Assembly (NCBI GenBank): GCA_024640305.1
Contig: JAHEFG010000002.1
Span: forward strand, 97,972-161,971
Reading direction: 5' to 3'
DNA from: Gammaproteobacteria bacterium
Lineage (GTDB): Bacteria > Pseudomonadota > Gammaproteobacteria > Steroidobacterales > Woeseiaceae
DNA length: 64,000 bases
Both the position numbers and the translations under genes were made by a program. Shown in pieces: positions 18,301-27,280 of the stretch; positions within the stretch are counted from its first letter, which is position 1, and every line of letters starts with the position of its first letter. The notes beneath the pieces are model-generated. The model saw only the letters and a program-made list of their open reading frames with translations. It was not told where the DNA came from and ran no database searches.

Positions 18301-18794
18301 TTGTCACTTGCAGCTGGTGCCTGAATCGGCCGCCGGTTTGCGACAGTCCTTGCCACGAGATCCTTGATCATTTCTTCAAGGCCAAGTTCCATGCCATCGT
18401 GAGGGTGATAAATTCGCTCGACCCCGTATTCCATCAACGCCTTTATTTCCTCCGGCGTAATCGTGCCCCCACCACCGCCGAAGACTTTGATATGCGATGC
18501 GCCGAGTTCACGCAGGCGATCGATCATGTAACGGAAGAACTCGTTATGCCCACCCTGGTACGAGCTGATCGCTATGCCGTCGGCATCTTCGTGAATCGCC
18601 GCTCGAACGATGTCATCGACACTTCGGTTGTGACCGAGATGCACGACCTCTGCGCCCTGCGCCTGGATGAGGCGCCGCATGATATTAATCGCAGCATCGT
18701 GACCGTCGAATAAAGAAGCGGCCGTAACGAACCGCAACGGCGCCTTGTTTGTCCGCCCGACAACGCCGGGCAAATCACTGGCTGCAACGCTCAT
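15351..18794 (-). CDS. icmF: Fused isobutyryl-CoA mutase (IcmF)
   Basis: Adenosylcobalamin enzyme of 1147 residues interconverting isobutyryl-CoA and butyryl-CoA. Domain order is B12-binding (LFDGHDA, with axial His about residue 32), MeaI-type G-protein chaperone ([23 protein letters not shown]), then the mutase barrel (from about GRE-like [13 protein letters not shown]). In the substrate pocket AQNTCIF carries Gln where methylmalonyl-CoA mutase has Arg, as in ICM; the nearby VYPY has Tyr at a position that may align with the ICM Phe, which needs an alignment. ATG at 18794 is chosen because GGAGGG lies 10 bases upstream. It leads the operon with crotonase, dehydrogenase and mmsB. Confidence 0.95.
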   Translation of the reverse strand: MSVAASDLPGVVGRTNKAPLRFVTAASLFDGHDAAINIMRRLIQAQGAEVVHLGHNRSVDDIVRAAIHEDADGIAISSYQGGHNEFFRYMIDRLRELGASHIKVFGGGGGTITPEEIKALMEYGVERIYHPHDGMELGLEEMIKDLVARTVANRRPIQAPAASDKPAATDVAAMISALEVGAFDEAQLASLRKEWQVKAGQVPVVGITGTGGAGKSSVTDELLNRFLACFPNMNIAVLAVDPTRRRTGGALLGDRIRMNSLRSDRIFMRSMATRRQHLATSEMLGDHIAYLKSLGFDLIIVETAGIGQSDSEIVDLVDFSAYVMTSEYGAASQLEKIDMLDFADLIILNKYDKRGAEDALRDIRKQWKRNHTAFDTDDEDIPVYPTIASQFNDPGVSWVFAELCRRVADKLGLDVEKWTPQIDTSNRESRSAAAIPGSRIRYLAEIAEQGRAINSRIDTQSELASRLQHLYEALQLIEDPQLPGLFAAYAANALNGDGDRSLAALRQRYQETLSDLSQESLRILRDWPDRKASVQAERYSYTVRGKEITGDNYRESLSHQKIPKVAAPEYRDWGELLSFLSRENLPGAYPYTGGVYPYRRLGEDPTRMFAGEGTPERTNRRFHYLSKGQAAARLSTAFDSVTLYGEDPHERPDIYGKVGNSGVSIASVDDMKKLYSGFDLCAPTTSVSMTINGPAPMILAFFMNSAIDQQVEKHLRETGRWDAAQKKIDKYFEGRERPRYEGDLPEGNHGLGLALLGISGDKLVDAETYARIRKETMASVRGTVQADILKEDQAQNTCIFSTEFAMKMMGDVQQFFIDNNVRNYYSISISGYHIAEAGANPISQLAFTLSNGFTIVEYYLARGMSIDDFAPNLSFFFSNGMDPEYTVIGRVARRIWARAMRERYGASSRSQMLKYHVQTSGRSLHAQEISFNDIRTTLQALYALFDSCNSLHTNAFDEAITTPTEQSVRRAVAIQMIISRELGLNFCENPWQGSFIINELTDLVEEAVYQEFERISDRGGVLGAMDTMYQRGKIQDESLYYESKKHDGSLPLIGVNTFLPNEGEEDEVHNQELIRSTDAQKQDQIKNVRAFQETHAEESATALLELQSVARDRGNVFAALMETVKTSSLGQISDALYHVGGEYRRNM

Positions 18795-18853
18795 GACGCA
18801 AGATCCCTCCGAACAAATCACAACAGAAACCTCCACCATTAAGATGGAAATTC

Positions 18854-18882
18854 CTTATAAATCAATTGCTTTTATTGTTGAA
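18854..18882 (-). promoter_or_regulatory. Candidate icmF promoter
   Basis: On the minus strand TTCAAC (18882-18877) and TATAAG (18859-18854) are 17 bases apart. The -35 is weak and the -10 good. The perfect palindrome at 18885-18906 abuts the -35, so its ligand protein would compete with polymerase. Confidence 0.45.
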
Positions 18883-18884
18883 AA

Positions 18885-18906
18885 TATTTTAATCTAGATT
18901 AAAATA
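18885..18906. promoter_or_regulatory. Perfect 22-bp palindrome, probable TetR operator
   Basis: The half-site TATTTTAATCT is followed directly by its exact reverse complement. It sits between the divergent icmF and tetR genes, 54 bases before the tetR ATG. Size and location fit an operator for the adjacent TetR-type protein, regulating both directions. The match is exact over all 22 positions. Confidence 0.8.
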
Positions 18907-18959
18907 ATGTAAATCCTGCCAAATCTCAAGTACACAGGCACGAAAGCCAAGGAAACGTC

Positions 18960-19574
18960 ATGGCTCAAAAACTCAAGGAATCTCGCTTCGATCAACAACG
19001 CGACCGCATTTTGCGTGCAGCAGCGCATTGCTTTAATCAAAAGGGCTACAGTGGAACATCGCTAAAAGATGTCGCCAACCTCCTGGGTTTAACCGACCCG
19101 GCTCTCTACTACTACGTCCGCAACAAAGAAGAATTAGTTTACCAATGCTATGTACGAGCGGCAGCGCTTGGTCGCGAAGCAATGGAACAAGCAGTCATCG
19201 ACGGTAGTAACGGGCTCGAGCAGGCCCGACTATACCTGCGCTATCACATTGAGATTATGGTCGGCGAAAAAGGCCCGATGGCGATCATGAGTGAAATTCC
19301 ATCTCTTCAACCAGAACATCGCGATGAAGTGCTCAGACTGTCGCGAAAACACAGCACCGGCTTCGAAGCAATTCTCAAGCAAGGCATTAGCGATGGCAGT
19401 ATAGAGCCGTGTGACGTTCGCATGACTGGCAACGCCATCATGGGATCAATCAACTGGATCCCGAAATGGTTTCATGGCAACGAAGCGCTTGCTCACCGGC
19501 TTGCCGATGAGTTTCCGAAAATCCTGAGTCGCGGCCTGGTGCGCGATCAAATTGGTGCTGAATCTAACGACTAG
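18960..19574 (+). CDS. TetR family transcriptional regulator
   Basis: A 204-residue DNA-binding protein with the N-terminal TetR helix-turn-helix (GTSLKDVANLLGLTDPALYYY, residues ~28-48, of which the last part YYYVRNKEEL is family-typical). The C-terminal ligand domain resembles regulators of acyl-CoA catabolism, but the ligand cannot be read. It diverges from the icmF operon across a perfect palindrome, so it probably represses that operon and itself, with an acyl-CoA as inducer by analogy. AAGGAA precedes the ATG. Its 3' end overlaps the convergent Sel1 gene by 11 bases. Confidence 0.9.
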   Translation: MAQKLKESRFDQQRDRILRAAAHCFNQKGYSGTSLKDVANLLGLTDPALYYYVRNKEELVYQCYVRAAALGREAMEQAVIDGSNGLEQARLYLRYHIEIMVGEKGPMAIMSEIPSLQPEHRDEVLRLSRKHSTGFEAILKQGISDGSIEPCDVRMTGNAIMGSINWIPKWFHGNEALAHRLADEFPKILSRGLVRDQIGAESND

Positions 19575-20253
19575 CCTTATATGCTTCGACTTCCCGTTCC
19601 GCCTCTTGAATGAGTTGCTCCAAAATGTCTTGCTCCGAATCGTCCAGCGTAGTTTCGAGCTCGATTTGCCGGTGCAAAAATTCGAGCCGCGATCCGATTC
19701 GATCAACCGCTGCATCAAGTACGTCCAGCTGCTGTCCGTAGTTGCCACGCTCAATATCCTGTTGGAATAGCTCGGTGCCAGTGCGCCGATGCAAAACGTC
19801 GATATCATCTCGTATAAGTTTGTGTACAAGTGCTATGTCGCCCATTCTTCGTCTTAGATCGACATATAACATGTCGGAACGCGACCGTTGCGCATCATTG
19901 AACAGCGATAACAAGCCGTCACGAATTCGCACGTATTGCTCATTCTCGCGTTGCGCCGCGAGGCGATACCAGGCCGACGCGACGATTGCATCCTGTGGTA
20001 CGCCGTTACCGGCCAGGTTCATGTAGCCGACCATGTACTGGGCGTATTTATCGCCGACCGGCGCAAGGTCGTCCTTGTAAATCGCAAGAGCCTTGGCAAA
20101 CTTACCTTTGGCAAAGTAGCCATCGGCTTTTTCCTGTGCCTTAAGTATGGTGCGGGTCGGCGCCTCACCAAGGTAACCCTCCTGGGCGAATGCGGTCATC
20201 GCAAGCATCAGCAGCATCGGTACTGCAGCAAATCGTATACTCAAAATTCTCAT
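19564..20253 (-). CDS. Secreted Sel1/TPR-like protein of unknown function
   Basis: A 229-residue protein with a signal peptide (MRILSIRFAAVPMLLMLAMTAFAQ). Residues ~40-100 contain helical-repeat sequence with a Sel1-like unit (YMVGYMNLAGNGVPQDAIVASAWYRLAA in the sequence; core YMNLAGNGVPQD). The C-terminal third is acidic and probably coiled coil (QLIQEAEREVEAY). A periplasmic protein-interaction role is plausible. It is flanked by unrelated genes and has its own 122-base upstream region. Confidence 0.75.
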   Translation of the reverse strand: MRILSIRFAAVPMLLMLAMTAFAQEGYLGEAPTRTILKAQEKADGYFAKGKFAKALAIYKDDLAPVGDKYAQYMVGYMNLAGNGVPQDAIVASAWYRLAAQRENEQYVRIRDGLLSLFNDAQRSRSDMLYVDLRRRMGDIALVHKLIRDDIDVLHRRTGTELFQQDIERGNYGQQLDVLDAAVDRIGSRLEFLHRQIELETTLDDSEQDILEQLIQEAEREVEAYKASR

Positions 20254-20375
20254 ATCGACTGTCTTTAACCTGGTTTGCGGGCCGAATCTGGCGAAACGGC
20301 GGCCCGGTGATTCAATGCAGAAATTAGATCATAAATCGGACATTAAAGTTCCACAATCGGAACGCCGGAAACAGC

Positions 20376-21188
20376 CTAGTCGAGGCGCTTGTTCGGGGCG
20401 TCTGAGAACTCAGGCGGGCGCCCTTCCACATTCGCTTTGGCGGCTTCAACCTGGTTTGGCCGGCCCAGGATCGACAACTGCAACCGGGCCTCCAATCGCA
20501 AAGCATCAGCCTCCGACAACGCCCAGCTTTCGTTGATTAGCCGCTTTGCTGCCCGTATGGCATCGGGCGACTTGTTGGCAATCGAGTGCGCCGTCTCATC
20601 GGCTGCTTGCAGCGGATCATCGTGAACTTCCGTTACCAGGCCGAGCCGCAGAGCTTCCTCACCCGCAATAACTTTCCCCGACCATGCCAGTGACTTGGCG
20701 ACATCCATCGGCACTATGCCACGCAGCGTCGTGCTGATCGCCATGTCGGGAATCAGCCCCCACTTGATTTCCATGATAGACAGTCGCGCATCCGGTGCGG
20801 CGAAGCGCAGATCTGCCCCAAGCGCAATCTGCAATCCGCCGCCGTAAGCCGCGCCTTGTATTGCGCATATGACCGGCACCGGCATTTCGCGCCAGACATA
20901 GGCGGCTCGCTGAAACAGATTTGCGGGAGAACTATCGCCAGGTGCCATCGCCTCCGCGGTGGCGACCGGTTCCTGTTGTTGGAAAACACTGATGTCGATG
21001 CCAGCACAAAAATTCTCGCCGGCGCCATGCAAAATAACGGCGCGAACAGACTGATCTTCGGCGAGCTCCTGGCCGACGCCTGCCAACTCAGTGAACATCT
21101 GATAGTCGATAGCATTGTGCTTGTCCGGCCTGTTCAGGGTAACCCGGGCTACATGGTCGACGATCGAAAATGTGACACGACTTGTCAT
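20376..21188 (-). CDS. Crotonase/enoyl-CoA hydratase family protein
   Basis: A 270-residue crotonase-fold enzyme with oxyanion segments ENFCAGIDIS and GAAYGGGLQIALGAD. The catalytic Glu of the hydratase group is retained in IMEIKWGLIPDM. It is the last gene of the operon that starts with isovaleryl-CoA dehydrogenase, 18 bases downstream of the MaoC gene. 3-methylglutaconyl-CoA hydration in leucine breakdown is a reasonable guess, but the sequence does not fix the substrate. Confidence 0.82.
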   Translation of the reverse strand: MTSRVTFSIVDHVARVTLNRPDKHNAIDYQMFTELAGVGQELAEDQSVRAVILHGAGENFCAGIDISVFQQQEPVATAEAMAPGDSSPANLFQRAAYVWREMPVPVICAIQGAAYGGGLQIALGADLRFAAPDARLSIMEIKWGLIPDMAISTTLRGIVPMDVAKSLAWSGKVIAGEEALRLGLVTEVHDDPLQAADETAHSIANKSPDAIRAAKRLINESWALSEADALRLEARLQLSILGRPNQVEAAKANVEGRPPEFSDAPNKRLD

Positions 21189-21206
21189 TGACTATTCCTC
21201 GTACGG

Positions 21207-22064
21207 CTACACCGCCAACGTGCACTTGCCGTTGCGCAAAACCACGACATCACGTTCTTTCGCCGTACAACGAAACGAGACGATATTGCCGTCCTGCCAC
21301 ATGTCAGTCTGAATCGTATCCCCTGGCAAGACAGGAGCCGAAAACCGAACATCAAACCCGGCAATAAGCGTGTAATCGTAATCGCAGATCGTCTTCAGAA
21401 TCGCGTGGCAGGCAATTCCATAGGTGCAGAGCCCATGCAAAATCGGCGCCGGAAATCCGGCTGCGGCGGCTGTCCCGGGATCGCAGTGCAACGGGTTTCG
21501 ATCGCCATTAAGCCTGAACAATAGCGCCTGGTCCGCGCGCGTGGGGCTGTCGCATCTGAGGTCGGGTTCTCGATGCGGCGCACGGTGTGGGGCCGGCCCT
21601 TTGCCGGATTGACCGCCAAATCCGCCGTCACCACGTGCAATAACTGTGCTGCCAACGGTGAACAAGGCAGTGTCGTCTTTGGCAAGGCGGCCGTCGGCCT
21701 CAAACAGGATCATCGCCCCGCGCTTAGGGCCACGATCAAAGACCTCTACGACACGCTTGTTAACCAGTATCTCTGCCGCGGCGGGCAGCGGGCGATGCAG
21801 CTGCAATCGTTGTTCTGCATGCAATACCTGCGTGTAGTCCCATCCCAGGTCAGACGGAATCAGATCTGGTACCAGCACCGTCGCCATTGTCGGAATCGTC
21901 TGCAAAGGTGAGCCTTGCTCATGCACGTACGGGAGTTCCTTACGGTCAACAGGATCCCGACCGAAGCCGACGCTCTGCGCATATAGCATCGTCTCCGTAT
22001 CGCCGTAGGAGTGGTTCAGGTCGACGATCGATGTCGCCATCAGTTCTTCGTAAGTAATTGTCAT
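21207..22064 (-). CDS. MaoC-like acyl-CoA dehydratase (double hot-dog)
   Basis: A 285-residue protein with two hot-dog halves. The C-terminal half has the R-specific hydratase motif LFRLNGDRNPLHCDPGTA with the Asp/His pair, then FPAPILHGLCTYG. The arrangement matches peroxisomal MFE-2 hydratase-2 and bacterial MaoC proteins that hydrate 2-enoyl-CoA to the (R)-3-hydroxy form. It lies between the crotonase and ACAD11-like kinase genes in one operon. Confidence 0.88.
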   Translation of the reverse strand: MTITYEELMATSIVDLNHSYGDTETMLYAQSVGFGRDPVDRKELPYVHEQGSPLQTIPTMATVLVPDLIPSDLGWDYTQVLHAEQRLQLHRPLPAAAEILVNKRVVEVFDRGPKRGAMILFEADGRLAKDDTALFTVGSTVIARGDGGFGGQSGKGPAPHRAPHREPDLRCDSPTRADQALLFRLNGDRNPLHCDPGTAAAAGFPAPILHGLCTYGIACHAILKTICDYDYTLIAGFDVRFSAPVLPGDTIQTDMWQDGNIVSFRCTAKERDVVVLRNGKCTLAV

Positions 22065-22084
22065 GAGTCTCTTAGTGTTGGATA

Positions 22085-23173
22085 TCAGCTACTGCGCCGG
22101 GCGTACCGCCAACCAAAATCGGCCAGTGGCTCCACCGAGTCCGCCGCCTGCCCGGCATGGGCACTCGCGGCTGTACCGTCGCGCACCCGCCCCGCTATGC
22201 CTTGCAGTATGGCCGCAAGCCGGAAGAAATTGAATGCCGAGTAGAAATGACGATCAGCAATCCCTTCGTCTCGACCTGTCCGTTTACAGTATGTCGCAGT
22301 GTAAGCGTCCTCGCCCGGTATACCTAAAGACTCCAGGTCTTTACCAAGCAAGCCTGCCGAGCCGATGCCAAGCTCGGGTACCTGCCAGGACATCAGGTGA
22401 TAGGTGAAATCGGCCAATGGATGTCCAATGGTCGACAACTCCCAATCCAGAACAGCGATCACTTTCGGCTCGGTCGGATGGATGATCATATTGTCCAGGC
22501 GAAAATCACCATGGACAATACTGACCGAGTCATCAGTCGGAATGTTGTCGGGCAGCCACTCGATCAGCGCATCCATCGCTTTGATCTGCCGGGTTTCAGA
22601 GGTGCGATACTGGCCACTCCAGCGCGAAATCTGGCGCGCGAAGTAATTACCAGGCTTGCCAAAATCATCCAGACCAAGCGCCCCGATATCGAAGTTATGC
22701 AATTTCGCTATCGTCTCATTGACGTTGTCGTACAAGGCTTCGCGACCGGCCGGGCTGGCATTGGGCAGGTCCAGGTCCCAGAAAATGCGGCCTTCGACAT
22801 ACTCCATAATGAAGAACATAGTGCCGATAACTACATCGTCTTCACACAGCGCATACGGTCTGGGAACCGGAAAGTCGGCGCCGTATAGCGCACTGATAAT
22901 GCGGAATTCGCGATCCACAGCATGGGCCGACTTGAGCAACGTGCCGGGCGGCTTGCGGCGCAGCACGTACTTGCCGGATTTCGCATCCACCAGGTAGGTT
23001 GGATTCGACTGGCCGCCCTTGAATTGACTAATCTGGATCGGCCCGCGGAACCCCTCCACGTGCGACGCCATATATTCTTCGAGGAGGCCTTCGTCGAATC
23101 GATGCGCCTCTCGGATTTCTCGTGTACCTGAGTTTTGCTCTTGCCGGGATTTCACGCAGCCATGATACCGCAT
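22085..23173 (-). CDS. ACAD10/11-type phosphotransferase (possible 4-hydroxyacyl-CoA kinase)
   Basis: An APH-fold kinase of 362 residues, clearly of the group related to the N-terminal domains of human ACAD10/11 and to LvaA: QFKGGQSNPTYLV, YVLRRKPPGTLLKSAHAVDRE (first part YVLRRKPPG), then the catalytic HGDFRLDNMI and VLDWELSTIGHPLADF. In ACAD11 and levulinate catabolism this domain phosphorylates a 4-hydroxyacyl-CoA so that an acyl-CoA dehydrogenase domain can eliminate phosphate. It lies directly between carboxyltransferase and MaoC genes. The start could also be GTG at 23155. Confidence 0.85.
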   Translation of the reverse strand: MRYHGCVKSRQEQNSGTREIREAHRFDEGLLEEYMASHVEGFRGPIQISQFKGGQSNPTYLVDAKSGKYVLRRKPPGTLLKSAHAVDREFRIISALYGADFPVPRPYALCEDDVVIGTMFFIMEYVEGRIFWDLDLPNASPAGREALYDNVNETIAKLHNFDIGALGLDDFGKPGNYFARQISRWSGQYRTSETRQIKAMDALIEWLPDNIPTDDSVSIVHGDFRLDNMIIHPTEPKVIAVLDWELSTIGHPLADFTYHLMSWQVPELGIGSAGLLGKDLESLGIPGEDAYTATYCKRTGRDEGIADRHFYSAFNFFRLAAILQGIAGRVRDGTAASAHAGQAADSVEPLADFGWRYARRSS

Positions 23174-23193
23174 CGACGCGTGCCGGCGACGCG

Positions 23194-24804
23194 CTACATC
23201 CTGAATATCCCAAAGGGCGATTCGTCGTCGCGAGGTCGATTCATCGCAGCCGAAAGTCCAAGTGAGAGTACCGCGCGCGTATCAATCGGATCAATGACAC
23301 CGTCGTCCCATAATCTTGCACTCGCATAATACGGATTGCCCTGAGCTTCGTACTGCTCGCGAATTGTCGCCTGGTAGGCTGATTGTTCTTCCTCGGGCCA
23401 CTCTTCGCCACGCGCATCAACGGCATCACGCTTGACCGTCGACAGAACCATCGCTGCCTGCTCGCCACCCATGACCGAGATCCGTGCGTTCGGCCACATC
23501 CAGAGCATGCGTGGACTATACGCACGGCCACACATCGCGTAGTTGCCGGCGCCGAACGACCCGCCGATGACGACCGTGAACTTCGGCACTGTAGCCGTAG
23601 CCACAGCATTCACCATTTTCGCCCCATCTTTGGCGATCCCGGCATGCTCGACACGTTTCCCCACCATAAAGCCCGTAATATTTTGCAGAAATATCAATGG
23701 GATACCGCGTCGATTACACAGTTGCACGAAATGCGCACCCTTCTGCCCCGACTCCATAAAAAGGATGCCGTTGTTGGCGACGATGCCGACAGGGCAACCA
23801 TCGATATGTGCAAAGCCACACACGAGCGTCGCTCCATAAAGCTTTTTGAATTCCTGAAATTCTGACCCGTCTACTATGCGGGCGATAATTTCACGGACGT
23901 CATATGGAAAACGGTATTCGCGTGACACGATGCCGTAAATATCGTCGACCGGATATTGCGGTTCAGACGGTTCGCGCATCTTGATGTCCGTACGCTTCGA
24001 AAAATTCAGACTGGCAACGATATCCCGGGTAATCATCAAGGCGTGCGTGTCGTCATCGGCGAGGTGATCGGTTACTCCTGATACACGGGAATGCACGCTG
24101 CCACCGCCCAAGGTCTCTGCGTCGACAACTTCACCCGTCGCCGCCTTGACCAATGGCGGGCCACCGAGAAATATCGTTCCCTGATTACGGACGATAACGG
24201 CTTCGTCGCACATCGCTGGCACATAAGCACCACCGGCTGTGCACGAGCCCATCACAGCTGCGATCTGCGGAATTCCCTTCGCTGACATTCTTGCCTGGTT
24301 GAAAAATATTCGTCCGAAATGATCGCGATCCGGAAAGACCTCATCCTGGCGAGGCAGGAACGCGCCCCCCGAGTCGACGAGGTAGATGCAAGGCAGGTGG
24401 TTTTGCTCGGCAATTTCCTGTGCGCGCAGATGTTTTTTCACCGTTAACGGGTAGTACGTTCCACCTTTGACGGTCGCGTCGTTCGCAACGATCATGCACT
24501 CGATATCATTGATGCGACCGACACCGGTGACAATACCGGCGGCGGGAACATCGTCCTGATAGACACCCAGGGCCGCCATTTGCCCAATTTCGAGAAAAGG
24601 CGAATTGTCGTCGGTCAGCGTATCGATACGATCACGTGGCAATAATTTACCGCGAACCAGGTGACGCTCGCGCGAACGCGCGGATCCGCCGGTCTGAATC
24701 TGCTCGCTGATCTTGTGTAAATCATCGACCAGCGCCCGGTTGACCTTCGCGTTTTGCTGAAAGTCGTCAGACTCACAGTCAATTTTGGACTTAATGACTG
24801 GCAT
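23194..24804 (-). CDS. liuB: Methylcrotonyl-CoA carboxylase carboxyltransferase subunit
   Basis: A 536-residue biotin-dependent carboxyltransferase of the acetyl/propionyl/methylcrotonyl-CoA carboxylase beta family. Features are [30 protein letters not shown] (core [11 protein letters not shown], characteristic of methylcrotonyl enzymes), [14 protein letters not shown], and [17 protein letters not shown]. The enzyme carboxylates methylcrotonyl-CoA in leucine degradation with a biotin-carrying alpha subunit. No alpha subunit gene (liuD) is in this operon. Its start lies within the liuA 3' end (14-base overlap). Confidence 0.88.
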   Translation of the reverse strand: MPVIKSKIDCESDDFQQNAKVNRALVDDLHKISEQIQTGGSARSRERHLVRGKLLPRDRIDTLTDDNSPFLEIGQMAALGVYQDDVPAAGIVTGVGRINDIECMIVANDATVKGGTYYPLTVKKHLRAQEIAEQNHLPCIYLVDSGGAFLPRQDEVFPDRDHFGRIFFNQARMSAKGIPQIAAVMGSCTAGGAYVPAMCDEAVIVRNQGTIFLGGPPLVKAATGEVVDAETLGGGSVHSRVSGVTDHLADDDTHALMITRDIVASLNFSKRTDIKMREPSEPQYPVDDIYGIVSREYRFPYDVREIIARIVDGSEFQEFKKLYGATLVCGFAHIDGCPVGIVANNGILFMESGQKGAHFVQLCNRRGIPLIFLQNITGFMVGKRVEHAGIAKDGAKMVNAVATATVPKFTVVIGGSFGAGNYAMCGRAYSPRMLWMWPNARISVMGGEQAAMVLSTVKRDAVDARGEEWPEEEQSAYQATIREQYEAQGNPYYASARLWDDGVIDPIDTRAVLSLGLSAAMNRPRDDESPFGIFRM

Positions 24805-25948
24805 TGAATAGCTCGCGTCCGATCAGCATACGCCGAATCTCGCTTGTGCCGGCTCCGATTTCGTAGAGCTTCGCGTCACGCAACAATCGTCCTGCCGGGT
24901 ATTCATTGATGTAACCATTACCACCTAGTGCCTGTATCGTTTCCAATGCCATCCACGTCGCCTTTTCTGCAGCAATGAGGATACAACCTGCGGCGTCGAA
25001 TCGGGTAGTCTGAGCACGATCACAAGCCTGGGCAACTGCATAAACATAGGCACGACAGCTGTTCATGGTGGTGTACATGTCGGCAATCTTGCCCTGCATG
25101 AGTTGAAACTCGCCGATCGCCTGTCCAAATTGCTTGCGGTCATGCAGGTATGGCAACACGGTGTTCATGCAGGACTGCATAATGCCAAGCGGCCCTCCGG
25201 CAAGTACTACGCGCTCGTAGTCCAGTCCGCTCATCAGTATCGTGGCACCCTTACCTTCTTCCGCTAACAGGTTTTCAGCAGGCACGCGGCAATCTTCAAG
25301 CAGCACCTCGCTTGTGTCGGATCCACGCATACCCAGCTTGTCGAGCTTTTGCGGCGTTGAAAACCCTGTGATTCCGCTTTCAACAACGAAGGCGCTCAAG
25401 CGCCTGTTTCCCGCATCCGCGTCGGTAACCGCGTAGACAATCATAACGTCTGCTTTGGGCGCGTTCGTGATCCACATCTTTGATCCATTTAGTACGTATT
25501 CATCGCCATCCTTTACGGCCGTGGTGCGCATACTCATAACGTCGGATCCGGCGCCCGCCTCGCTCATCGCCAGTGCGCCGAGATGTTCCCCCGAAACCAG
25601 TTTCGGCAGGAATCGGGCCTTCTGCGCATCGTTGCCCCAACGGGACAGTTGGTTCACACAAAGGTTAGAGTGCGCACCATACGATAAACCGACCGATGCG
25701 GACGCACTGCTGATTTCCTCCATTGCAATGACGTGGGCAAGATAACCGAGATTCGATCCGCCGTATTCCTCGCCGACCGTGATGCCCAGCAGGCCCAGTT
25801 CGCCCAAGGCAGGCCACAGATCCAGCGGGAATTCATTACTCGCATCAATCTCCACAGCGCGCGGTGCGATCTTGTCCGCGGCGAATGAACGTACAGTCTC
25901 GCGCAGAAGATCGATATCCTCACCGAGCCCAAAGTCGAAATCCAACAT
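24791..25948 (-). CDS. liuA: Isovaleryl-CoA dehydrogenase
   Basis: FAD enzyme of 385 residues for the first oxidation step of leucine degradation. The catalytic Glu of the isovaleryl type is in [16 protein letters not shown], and the usual MCAD Glu is absent (IGAGTSEI). Other family stretches are [22 protein letters not shown] and [17 protein letters not shown] at 25948 is favoured because GGTGG stands 8 bases upstream; the earlier in-frame start has nothing. It leads the five-gene operon and overlaps liuB. Confidence 0.9.
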   Translation of the reverse strand: MLDFDFGLGEDIDLLRETVRSFAADKIAPRAVEIDASNEFPLDLWPALGELGLLGITVGEEYGGSNLGYLAHVIAMEEISSASASVGLSYGAHSNLCVNQLSRWGNDAQKARFLPKLVSGEHLGALAMSEAGAGSDVMSMRTTAVKDGDEYVLNGSKMWITNAPKADVMIVYAVTDADAGNRRLSAFVVESGITGFSTPQKLDKLGMRGSDTSEVLLEDCRVPAENLLAEEGKGATILMSGLDYERVVLAGGPLGIMQSCMNTVLPYLHDRKQFGQAIGEFQLMQGKIADMYTTMNSCRAYVYAVAQACDRAQTTRFDAAGCILIAAEKATWMALETIQALGGNGYINEYPAGRLLRDAKLYEIGAGTSEIRRMLIGRELFNASH

Positions 25949-26048
25949 AGTAAAAACCACCATAGAATCAAGCGATTATTGTCGTCAATTACGCGTCTTA
26001 GATGAATACCATAGGGCAGGTATCGCGTTTTGTCAGGGCTGAACAAAG

Positions 26049-26843
26049 CTAGGATCGTGACAGATCATCAATAAAGCGAGAGAACAGCTCATATTGCGAC
26101 GTTATTCCGAGCTTCGAATACAGGTTGCGCTTATGCACCATCACCGTACCAGGAGCAATCTGTAACCTGCGGGCGATCGATTTCGCAGAGTGGCCGCGCA
26201 GCAATAGCTGCGTAATCTCGCGCTCTCTTTCGGTCAACAGTGAGTTACCGAAGTTGTCAAAACAGCGGGTAAGACGCTGATGCAGATCTTCACGCCGACC
26301 TCCTGTTTTCATATCCGCCGCCATGCGCTCCCAGATATTGCGCATCGCTGCAATAACGACTGGTTCGATGAGGTGCAGGCGGTCTAGTTCAGACTTTGAG
26401 AACATTTTTTCTCGTCGACCAACGACCAGCGCCAATGTGCTGCGCGCCGAGACATCAACCAGAAAATCGATTTCGTCGAGTAAGTGCGTACGCTCACAGT
26501 ACTGCCGGTAGTACTCGCTGGATCTGAATCGATCAGGGGTCAGGTCACGAAAACGGCAACTCGACGGTTTGTCGTCCCGAAGTGCCAGTTCAAAAAGTGG
26601 GTCGAGCAGGTAAGGACCCGCAACGTACCGATCAAGATAGTGTCTGACGCCTGCCGGGTCCAGGGAATGATGGACTACTTCGGGCGGCGCATCGCTATGG
26701 AAAACCAGCAAGCAGGTGCCTTCGTGATTGACGGCCAGATCGATAGCCTCGACCAGGGAAGAAGCGGTTGCCTGCGCATCGCCGCCGCGAACAAGTTTCG
26801 CAACCACAGCATGCCACGCCGGTGTGTCGAATCTGGTTCTCAC
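26049..26843 (-). CDS. LuxR-type transcriptional regulator
   Basis: A 264-residue protein with a C-terminal LuxR/GerE helix-turn-helix (LTEREREITQLLLRGHSAKSIARRL as the start; core GHSAKSIARRLQIAPGTV). The N-terminal ~170 residues are not an evident autoinducer-binding or receiver domain; no DxxxxK receiver pattern is seen. GTG start. It precedes liuA by 100 bases on the same strand, so regulation of the leucine-type operon is possible but not shown. Confidence 0.85.
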   Translation of the reverse strand: MRTRFDTPAWHAVVAKLVRGGDAQATASSLVEAIDLAVNHEGTCLLVFHSDAPPEVVHHSLDPAGVRHYLDRYVAGPYLLDPLFELALRDDKPSSCRFRDLTPDRFRSSEYYRQYCERTHLLDEIDFLVDVSARSTLALVVGRREKMFSKSELDRLHLIEPVVIAAMRNIWERMAADMKTGGRREDLHQRLTRCFDNFGNSLLTEREREITQLLLRGHSAKSIARRLQIAPGTVMVHKRNLYSKLGITSQYELFSRFIDDLSRS

Positions 26844-26870
26844 GATTATTGGTCCACCGTATGTGCCGGA

Positions 26871-27248
26871 CTACGGTTGATACAAACCTGCGATCGACCC
26901 GCCCGGATCCTTAATGACACCGAATCGCCCGCCTGCGAGCCCACGTGGCTCCACAACAACCTTACCGCCATTCGCTACGCATGCTGCGACGCTTGCTTCG
27001 ACATCAGCAACAACAATGTAAATCAGCCACCCCGAGGGTAACTCCGCATTGCTACCCTTTGCATGGCAAATCCCGGAAACGCCTTCGCCGGAAGCTGGCA
27101 TTTTCATGACGTAATCGCTGTAGCCTCCCATATCGACTTCATCGCTCTCCCAACCAACCACAGCTTTGTAAAAATCACGCACAGCTGGTGCATCTTCGAC
27201 TGTCATATCGAGCCAGCCAATCTTTCCTATATCGTCGGAACCACTCAT
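26871..27248 (-). CDS. VOC (glyoxalase/bleomycin resistance) family protein
   Basis: A 125-residue vicinal-oxygen-chelate fold protein with two short beta-alpha-beta repeats: the first begins GWLDMTVEDAPAVRDFYKAV, the second GWLIYIVVADVEASVAACVANGG with the late FGVIKDPGGSIAGLYQ. Such proteins bind a metal and act as dioxygenases, glyoxalases or binding proteins; none is indicated here. The gene is 27 bases upstream of the LuxR gene on the same strand. Confidence 0.82.
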   Translation of the reverse strand: MSGSDDIGKIGWLDMTVEDAPAVRDFYKAVVGWESDEVDMGGYSDYVMKMPASGEGVSGICHAKGSNAELPSGWLIYIVVADVEASVAACVANGGKVVVEPRGLAGGRFGVIKDPGGSIAGLYQP

Positions 27249-27280
27249 CTCACCACCTCTGCCTGCATCTCGATATACAA

